From assembly GCA_905207235.1 (NCBI GenBank), contig CAJLKN010000010.1:1-64000 (forward strand): a stretch of DNA of 64,000 nucleotides. Direction: 5' to 3'. Shown here in pieces: positions 58,380 to 64,000 of the stretch. Numbering within the stretch: the stretch's first letter is position 1; each line of letters starts with the position of its first letter. The translations under genes were made by a program, and so were the position numbers. Source of the stretch: an uncultured Eubacteriales bacterium. GTDB lineage: Bacteria; Bacillota; Clostridia; Christensenellales; Borkfalkiaceae. The notes under the pieces were generated by a model. That model searched no databases. It was not told where the DNA came from and saw only the letters and a program-made list of their open reading frames with translations.

Positions 58380-60947
58380 ATGGCGAATAAGTATGTAAAT
58401 ATCGAAGAAATCGGAAAGATATTGTCGGGCGGCACTATAAGCGAACTCGGCAAAAATGTTGCTGCCGCCGAGAAAACGGTGCAGAACATTTTAAAACAAC
58501 TCTCCGACCTCGATGCCGCACAGGCGGCTAAAAAACTCGAGGAGGAACAGCGCCTCGCTCAGGAAAAGAAGCTCGCTGAAGAAGCTGCCAAGCGCGAAGC
58601 CGAGGAAGCGGCAAAACGCGAAGAGGCAGAAAAGGCAAAAGCCGCTTCAGAGCAGAAAGAAGAGCCCTCTCAGCCCGAACAGCAGCAGGCGGAGGCGGTT
58701 CAGCATGCAGAAAAGCAGCCCGCTCCCGTAAAGGAAGCTCCCCGCGCGGCAGAACAGCCCCGCACAAATCCCGTAAAGGAAAAACCCGCCGCAGGCAAAA
58801 CTTTCGTCAATACGGACGCAAGAAACAGAACCGATCGCCCCGCTCGCACTCCCAATCAGCAGGGAGGGCGTCCCCAGCAGGGCATGCGCCCTCAGGGACA
58901 GGGTCGTCCCCAGCAGGGAGCGCGCCCTCAGCAGGCAGGCGGAGCAAGGTTCCAGACTGCGCCTCAGGCACAGGCGGCAAAACCCGCAAACAAAAATTTC
59001 GGCGCAGACAAGAAAAAGCAGTCGTTTGAAAAGACTTATATCGAAAAGGAGCGCCGCGCTCCTTCAAAGCGCGCGCTCGCCAAAAGTCAGGGTCCCGGCA
59101 TAGACGATTTCGACGAGAACAAGAGCGGATACAGAAAGCTGCGCGTCAAGAAGGATAAAAAGCAGCAGAGCGCCCAGACCGTCAAGATTGAACACGCCGT
59201 AGTTACCACAAACGAAATACCCCTTAAAGTGCTCTCCGAAAAACTCGGCATAACCGCCGTAGAAATAACCAAGAAGCTCTTCAAAGAGGGCATAATGAAG
59301 ACGGTAAACGAGTCCATCGACTACGATACCGCGGCTCTCCTCGCCGCAGGCATGGGCATAGAGCTTGAATATAAGCCCGAAAAGACGGCGGAAGAAATTC
59401 TTTCCGAAAAACAGGCGGACACGGTCGAAGAGATCGAAAGTCTCGTTCCCCGCGCACCCGTCGTTACCGTCATGGGACACGTTGACCACGGCAAGACGTC
59501 CCTTCTCGACTACATCCGCCGCCAGAACGTCGCGGCAGGCGAAGCGGGCGGCATTACCCAGCATATAGGCGCTTATTCGGTTACAGTAAACGGCAAAAAT
59601 ATAACGTTCATCGATACACCGGGACACGAAGCCTTCACCGCAATGAGGGCTCGCGGCGCGCAGGTTACCGATATCGTCGTGCTCGTAGTCGCTGCCGACG
59701 ACGGCATAATGCCCCAGACAATCGAGGCTATAAACCACGCCAAGGCGGCTAACGTTTCAATAATCGTCGCCATAAACAAGATGGATAAAGTCGGGGCGAA
59801 CCCCGAAAAAATAAAGCAGGACCTCACAAACTACGGTCTCGTTCCCGAAGAGTGGGGCGGCGATACTCCCGTATGTCCCATTTCGTGCAAGACGGGCGAG
59901 GGCATAAACGACCTGCTTGAAAATATACTCCTTGTAGCAGAGATGAAGGAGCTTTTGGCAAATCCCGCAAGAGAGGCGCGCGGAGCGATAATAGAAGCCC
60001 AGCTCGACAAGGGCAAGGGTCCCGTCGCAACCGTGCTCATTCAGAACGGTACTTTGCATACGGGCGACAATATAATTTCGGGCACCGTAACGGGCAGAGT
60101 TCGTTCTATGATAGACGACAAGGGCAGAACGGTCAAGGAGGCAGGTCCTTCCTCGGCTGTCTATGTGCTCGGCTTCGAGCAGGTTCCCAATGCAGGCGAC
60201 AACATGTTCGCCGTATCGCAGCAGCTCATGAAGTCTGTCATCGAAGAGCGCAAGAGAAAGGAATCCGACGCCATGGTCAAGGCGGCTTCTAAAATTTCGC
60301 TCGATGAAGTGTTCGGAAAAATTGCCGAAGGCAATATGAAGACGCTCAACCTCATTATAAAGGGCGACGTTCAGGGTTCTGTCGAGGCTGTAAAGCAGTC
60401 TGTCGTCAAGCTCTCCAACGATGAAGTGCAGGTCAAAGTCATTCACAGCGGCGCGGGCGCTATTACCGAATCGGATGTAATGCTCGCAGACTCCTCGAAT
60501 GCAATAATACTCGGCTTCAATGTCCGTCCCGATGCGAAAGCAAAGGCTACTGCGGAGCGCAGCAAGGTCGATATAAGAATGTATCGCATAATCTACGACC
60601 TTCTCGACGACGTAGAAGCTGCTCTCAAAGGCATGCTCGCTCCCAAGTATCAGGAAGTTTACATGGGCAAGTGCGAAGTTCGCCAGACGTTCAAAATTAC
60701 GGGCGTCGGCAACATTGCAGGCTGTTATGTCAAAGAGGGCAAGATCGTCCGCGGCGGCAAGTTGAGAATTTATCGCGACGACGTGCTCATAGTAGAGGGC
60801 AACGTCCAGCAGCTCAAGCGCTTCAAAGACGACGTCAAGGAAGTCAACTACGGCTATGAATGCGGCTGCGCGATTGAGGGCTTCAACGATATCCGCGTGG
60901 GCGACATAATAGAATGTTACATGATTGAACAGGTACCCGTAAAGTAA
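58380..60947 (+). CDS. infB: Translation initiation factor IF-2
   Basis: An 855-residue IF-2. After an N-terminal helix (KYVNIEEIGKILSGGTISEL) comes a Glu/Ala/Lys coiled stretch (about 45-105) and a Gln/Pro/Arg/Gly-rich linker (about 110-215). An IF2-N domain lies near 285-335. The G domain has GHVDHGKTSLLDYI near 366-379, DTPGHEAFTAMRARGAQVTD near 414 and NKMDKVGANP near 467. Domains II to IV follow. It delivers initiator tRNA to the 30S subunit. Confidence 0.97.
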   Translation: MANKYVNIEEIGKILSGGTISELGKNVAAAEKTVQNILKQLSDLDAAQAAKKLEEEQRLAQEKKLAEEAAKREAEEAAKREEAEKAKAASEQKEEPSQPEQQQAEAVQHAEKQPAPVKEAPRAAEQPRTNPVKEKPAAGKTFVNTDARNRTDRPARTPNQQGGRPQQGMRPQGQGRPQQGARPQQAGGARFQTAPQAQAAKPANKNFGADKKKQSFEKTYIEKERRAPSKRALAKSQGPGIDDFDENKSGYRKLRVKKDKKQQSAQTVKIEHAVVTTNEIPLKVLSEKLGITAVEITKKLFKEGIMKTVNESIDYDTAALLAAGMGIELEYKPEKTAEEILSEKQADTVEEIESLVPRAPVVTVMGHVDHGKTSLLDYIRRQNVAAGEAGGITQHIGAYSVTVNGKNITFIDTPGHEAFTAMRARGAQVTDIVVLVVAADDGIMPQTIEAINHAKAANVSIIVAINKMDKVGANPEKIKQDLTNYGLVPEEWGGDTPVCPISCKTGEGINDLLENILLVAEMKELLANPAREARGAIIEAQLDKGKGPVATVLIQNGTLHTGDNIISGTVTGRVRSMIDDKGRTVKEAGPSSAVYVLGFEQVPNAGDNMFAVSQQLMKSVIEERKRKESDAMVKAASKISLDEVFGKIAEGNMKTLNLIIKGDVQGSVEAVKQSVVKLSNDEVQVKVIHSGAGAITESDVMLADSSNAIILGFNVRPDAKAKATAERSKVDIRMYRIIYDLLDDVEAALKGMLAPKYQEVYMGKCEVRQTFKITGVGNIAGCYVKEGKIVRGGKLRIYRDDVLIVEGNVQQLKRFKDDVKEVNYGYECGCAIEGFNDIRVGDIIECYMIEQVPVK

Positions 60948-60957
60948 GGAAAATAAT

Positions 60958-61329
60958 ATGAAAGGATTGAGAGGCGAGCGTCTCGCAAGTCAGTTCAGGG
61001 AAGAAATTTACGGCGTCATATCCAAAAAGTTGCGCAACAGACACTCGGAGCTGAGCGCCATAATAAGCGTAACGCAGGCGGATGTCGCACCCGATCTGAA
61101 AACTGCAAAAATTTACGTAAGCATATTCGATACGGATGAAGCGCGCAAGCAGGCAAGTTTTGAAATCCTCAAACAGAATGCGGGCTTTATCCGCCACGAA
61201 CTCGCGCAGGTTCTTCACCTGCGTACCGTTCCCGAGCTTTCGTTCATTCTCGACGGAAGCATGGAATACGGCGCAAAGATAGATAAAATTATAGAAACCC
61301 TCGAAAAACAGGACAAGCACGATGACTGA
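60958..61329 (+). CDS. rbfA: Ribosome-binding factor A
   Basis: A 123-residue KH-like factor for 16S rRNA 5' end maturation. RGERLASQFREEIYGVIS at 5-22, VTQADVAPDLKTAKIYVSIF near 40-59 and FIRHELAQVLHLRTVPELSF near 79-98 are typical. Its end overlaps nrnA by eight bases. Confidence 0.95.
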   Translation: MKGLRGERLASQFREEIYGVISKKLRNRHSELSAIISVTQADVAPDLKTAKIYVSIFDTDEARKQASFEILKQNAGFIRHELAQVLHLRTVPELSFILDGSMEYGAKIDKIIETLEKQDKHDD

Positions 61330-62284
61330 CGGCGTTCTTGCAAAGATAGCTGAAAAACTGAATGGCGCAAAAGATGTGGCGGTATTCTGCCACGTCCGTC
61401 CAGACGGCGACGCGCTCGGCAGTGGTCTTGCGCTTGTTATAGCCATGCGCAACGCAGGCAAAAAAGCCTGCCTTTTCTGCGAGGAAGCGCCTCCCGAAAG
61501 GCTGTGCATATTCCCTGCAATGGGTACGGTTGCAACGCAATTTCCGGAAGGGGCAAACTTTGATGTCATGGTCAGCGTCGATTGCGCCGACGTTACGCGA
61601 ATGGGCGTTTTTGCCCCGTCTTTCAGAAAATTCAAGGGCACTACCATAAATATCGACCATCACATATCCAACGACAAATTCGCAAAGCTGAATTTTGTGC
61701 GCGATTGCACCGCTACGTGCGAAATTATGCCCGAAGTGCTGTCAGCGGCGGGATTTCCTTTGACGCGCGAGATTGCCGATCTTCTCGCAATGGGACTGCT
61801 CACCGACAGCGGAAATTTTTCTCACAGCGACGTATCTGCAAACACGTTCGCCGTGGCTTCCGCCCTTCGCGCGGCGGGTGCAGATTTCGCTTCTACGGGT
61901 TACGCAATGTTTTCGCGTCAGACAAAAAACCGCGCCCTTTTATATGCCCGCGTTCTTTCGGGCATGAGGTTCTGCCTCGACGACAGGCTTGTGTTTCTTA
62001 CGGTAATGCAGAAAGACTTTGCCGAAACGGGCACGGAAAAGAGCCAGACCGAAGGTTTTGTCGATTTTCCTCTCACTATCGAGGGTGTGGAAGTTTCTAT
62101 CGCTTTGATGGAAGTAAAGAAAGGTCAGTACAAGGCTTCTCTCCGCAGCAAGAGGGTGAGCGTAAACGCCGTGGCTTCCGAATTCGGCGGCGGCGGACAT
62201 ATTCTCGCCAGCGGCTGTATGCTTTTCGGCGAGTATGAGGAAGTTATAGAAAGGCTGACGTACGCCGTTTATAAACAGTTATGA
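61322..62284 (+). CDS. nrnA: Bifunctional oligoribonuclease/PAP phosphatase NrnA-like (DHH family)
   Basis: A 320-residue DHH-DHHA1 phosphoesterase. Metal-binding motifs are FCHVRPDGDALGSGLALV near 22-39, VSVDCADVTRMG near 83, the NIDHHISNDKFAKLNFV box near 110, and LTDSGNFSHSD near 160. The RNA-binding DHHA1 end has FGGGGHILASGCML near 293. It degrades very short RNAs and pAp. The rbfA-nrnA-truB-ribF order is usual for Firmicutes. Confidence 0.93.
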   Translation: MTDGVLAKIAEKLNGAKDVAVFCHVRPDGDALGSGLALVIAMRNAGKKACLFCEEAPPERLCIFPAMGTVATQFPEGANFDVMVSVDCADVTRMGVFAPSFRKFKGTTINIDHHISNDKFAKLNFVRDCTATCEIMPEVLSAAGFPLTREIADLLAMGLLTDSGNFSHSDVSANTFAVASALRAAGADFASTGYAMFSRQTKNRALLYARVLSGMRFCLDDRLVFLTVMQKDFAETGTEKSQTEGFVDFPLTIEGVEVSIALMEVKKGQYKASLRSKRVSVNAVASEFGGGGHILASGCMLFGEYEEVIERLTYAVYKQL

Positions 62285-63126
62285 CGGGATTTATCAATAT
62301 AAACAAGGCTGAAGGCGTCAGTTCCGCGCGGGAAGTTGCCATAATCAAAAGGCTTACTCATTGTCCTTGCGGGCATATGGGCACGCTCGACCCTATGGCG
62401 AGCGGAGTTCTGCCGATTGGCATAGGCAACGCTTGCAGATTGTTCGATTATTTTCTCGACAAGCACAAAGTTTACTCGGCAAAGTTCAAATTCGGCGTCG
62501 ATTACGATACTCTCGACATAACGGGAAATTGTCTCTCCGACGGAGGAAGAATACCGTCCGCGAGGGAAATTGAAGATATTTTGCCGCTTTTTACGGGCAA
62601 AATAATGCAGACCCCGCCGCGTTACAGCGCGAAGAGCATAAACGGCGTCAGGGGATACAAGCTCGCCCGTGCAGGCGTGGAGTTCGAGCCCGCACCCAAA
62701 GAAGTAAGTATTTACTCCGTAAAACTTTTGTCCTGCGACGGCGACGAATATTCCTTTGAAATAAAGTGTGGCGGCGGAACTTATATCCGTTCGCTCGGAC
62801 GGGATATAGCCGCAAAGCTCGGCACGGTTGCCGCAATGAGCTCTCTCGTAAGGCTTTCGAGCGGCGTTTTCACGATTGAAAAATCTGTACGCTCGGCAGA
62901 GCTCGACGAGCGCAATATCGCAGATTACATCATTCCCACAGAAAGCGTCCTGCCTTTCGGCAGTATTTATCCGAAGGGAGCAGACGCAAAAAAACTCTTC
63001 AACGGAATTCCCGTTCCCGCAGACGCGGAGGACGGTTTATATAAAATTTACAATGAAGACGGTTGCTTTTACGGCCTAGGCGCCGTGAATGGCGGCAGTT
63101 TAAAAGTGAGAACGAAATTATGTTAG
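62281..63126 (+). CDS. truB: tRNA pseudouridine-55 synthase TruB
   Basis: A 281-residue enzyme making pseudouridine in the T-loop of tRNAs. The start ATG overlaps the nrnA stop. The opening GFININKAEGVSSAREVAI, catalytic Asp in CGHMGTLDPMASGVLPIGIG near 31-50, QTPPRYSAKSINGVRGYKLA near 110-129 and CGGGTYIRSLGRDIAAKLG near 163-181 are conserved. Confidence 0.95.
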   Translation: MTGFININKAEGVSSAREVAIIKRLTHCPCGHMGTLDPMASGVLPIGIGNACRLFDYFLDKHKVYSAKFKFGVDYDTLDITGNCLSDGGRIPSAREIEDILPLFTGKIMQTPPRYSAKSINGVRGYKLARAGVEFEPAPKEVSIYSVKLLSCDGDEYSFEIKCGGGTYIRSLGRDIAAKLGTVAAMSSLVRLSSGVFTIEKSVRSAELDERNIADYIIPTESVLPFGSIYPKGADAKKLFNGIPVPADAEDGLYKIYNEDGCFYGLGAVNGGSLKVRTKLC

Positions 63127-64000
63127 AAATCATTGAATTCGGCAAAGACGAATATGCTTTTCCCTCGCTCATCGTGCTCGGTTGTTTCGACGCCATTCAC
63201 GAGGGACATAGGGAACTCTTCAAAAAAGCTAAACTTCAGGCAAAGATAAACGGTCTCGACCTCGGCGTCATGATGTTCAGGGACGGCAAGGGCGGCAGAC
63301 TGCTTTATTCGTTTGAAGAAAGGGTTAAAATGCTCGAAAAGTACAACGTAAAATTTGTGCTTGCGATAGATTTTACTCCTGAATTCAAGGAAATCGCACC
63401 GCTCGATTTCCTTTCCGCAATCGAAGATAAAATCAATGTCAAAGCATATATGAGCGGCAAAGATTTCCGCTTCGGCAAGGGTGCAAAGGGCAAATCTTCA
63501 ACGCTTAAAAATTTTGCCGAGGACGAGGAAAACGGCGTGTGGTATATGCCCGTAAAGGACATTTTATACGAGGGAGAAAAAATCTCAACAACGCTCGTCA
63601 AAAGTTGCCTCGACAGCGGCGACGTGATGAAAGCCAACGCGCTTTTAGGCGAGCAGTTCTACCTCGACGGACAGGTCATAGAGGGCGCTCACCGCGGCAC
63701 GCAGATACTCGGTTTTCCTACCGTTAATATAGTTTATCCCGAATGGAAATATCCCGTAAGGCGCGGCGTTTACAAAGTGCGCGTAACCGTTGACGGACAG
63801 GATTATGCGGCTATCGCCAATTTTGGCCCCTGCCCCACGTTTGACGACGCGAGGGAGGTTCTCGAAGCTAACATAAAGGACTTTTCGGGCGACCTTTACG
63901 GAAAAGAAGTCAGGGTTTCGTTCGTATGCTTTATGCGCGGCATAAAGAAGTTTGCGAGCCCCGACGAGCTCGCCGTACAGCTAACCGAAGACAAGGCGGC
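63120..64000 (+). CDS. ribF: Bifunctional riboflavin kinase/FAD synthetase RibF (runs off the window)
   Basis: The frame opens at ATG 63120, overlapping truB by seven bases, and is open to the window end (293 codons; about 310 expected). The adenylyltransferase domain has IVLGCFDAIHEGHRELFKKA near 18-37, where most relatives have GNFDGVHxGH. The kinase domain shows GFPTVNIVYPEW near 200, RRGVYKVRV and ANFGPCPTFDD near 225, while NIGxRPTF is common elsewhere. It makes FMN and FAD from riboflavin. The substitutions suggest a divergent RibF branch rather than a lost activity. Confidence 0.9.
   Translation, partial: MLEIIEFGKDEYAFPSLIVLGCFDAIHEGHRELFKKAKLQAKINGLDLGVMMFRDGKGGRLLYSFEERVKMLEKYNVKFVLAIDFTPEFKEIAPLDFLSAIEDKINVKAYMSGKDFRFGKGAKGKSSTLKNFAEDEENGVWYMPVKDILYEGEKISTTLVKSCLDSGDVMKANALLGEQFYLDGQVIEGAHRGTQILGFPTVNIVYPEWKYPVRRGVYKVRVTVDGQDYAAIANFGPCPTFDDAREVLEANIKDFSGDLYGKEVRVSFVCFMRGIKKFASPDELAVQLTEDKA

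Noticed and set aside
1..64000. tRNA or rRNA genes
   Set aside because: Looked for T-loop and anticodon-arm patterns and rRNA-like stretches by eye and saw none that I can support; a covariance search would settle it.

Overview
This window looks like chromosomal DNA of an uncultured low-GC Gram-positive bacterium of the class Clostridia, probably a gut lineage. The reasons are the ispG / PolC-type gene / rimP-nusA-rnpM-ylxQ-infB-rbfA-nrnA-truB-ribF order, a clostridial pur operon ending in a single-chain PurL, the fission-yielding TM1266-type hydrogenase regulator family, Shine-Dalgarno sites of the AGGAGG type, and lipoproteins with an AAC lipobox. The genus cannot be fixed from this sequence alone.

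Bases 1-25240 are accessory DNA. First comes a four-gene cassette (210-2317): two DUF2589-type proteins, a small unknown and a CdtB-like DNase I-fold nuclease. It lies behind a promoter region carrying three copies of a 17-bp palindromic arm. Next is what reads as a DNA inversion switch (2385-5146): a tyrosine recombinase gene, a fixed outward promoter, and two convergent genes (GNAT-like membrane protein; SAM methyltransferase) whose start codons lie inside a perfect 31-bp inverted repeat. Inversion would exchange which gene the promoter reads. From 5464 to 18082 a very AT-rich exopolysaccharide locus encodes glycosyltransferases, a pyruvyl transferase with its F420-hydrogenase-beta-like partner, a Wzy-like polymerase, an acetyltransferase, a sialyltransferase-like enzyme, a CMP-sugar synthetase, a remarkable aldolase-aldolase fusion, and a Wzx-like flippase. 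Bases 18083-25243 hold a duplicated sigma-like regulator (one intact copy, one decayed) with a structured leader, a large BspA-repeat lipoprotein, a fold-back element, and a large serine recombinase that abuts a gene remnant. That remnant probably marks the edge of an integrated island.

From 25330 the DNA is ordinary, GC-richer core genome: ilvE (reverse), recX-birA-nnr-mazF, lspA-rluD-like, der-plsY, an aconitase-like hydratase, a hydrogenase-regulator homologue with an ABC importer, the purine operon purE-C-F-M-N-(membrane protein)-H-D-L, nrdR, ispG, and the translation/transcription operon that runs out of the window inside ribF. Here the notable points are a substrate-binding lipoprotein whose two halves are in circularly permuted order, a PolC-like gene that keeps the N-terminal, OB and exonuclease parts but has neither PHP nor polymerase domain, several genes whose promoters place transcription start almost on the start codon, and a consensus ilvE promoter overlapped by a perfect palindrome.

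All assignments come from reading motifs and translations by eye; no database search was run.
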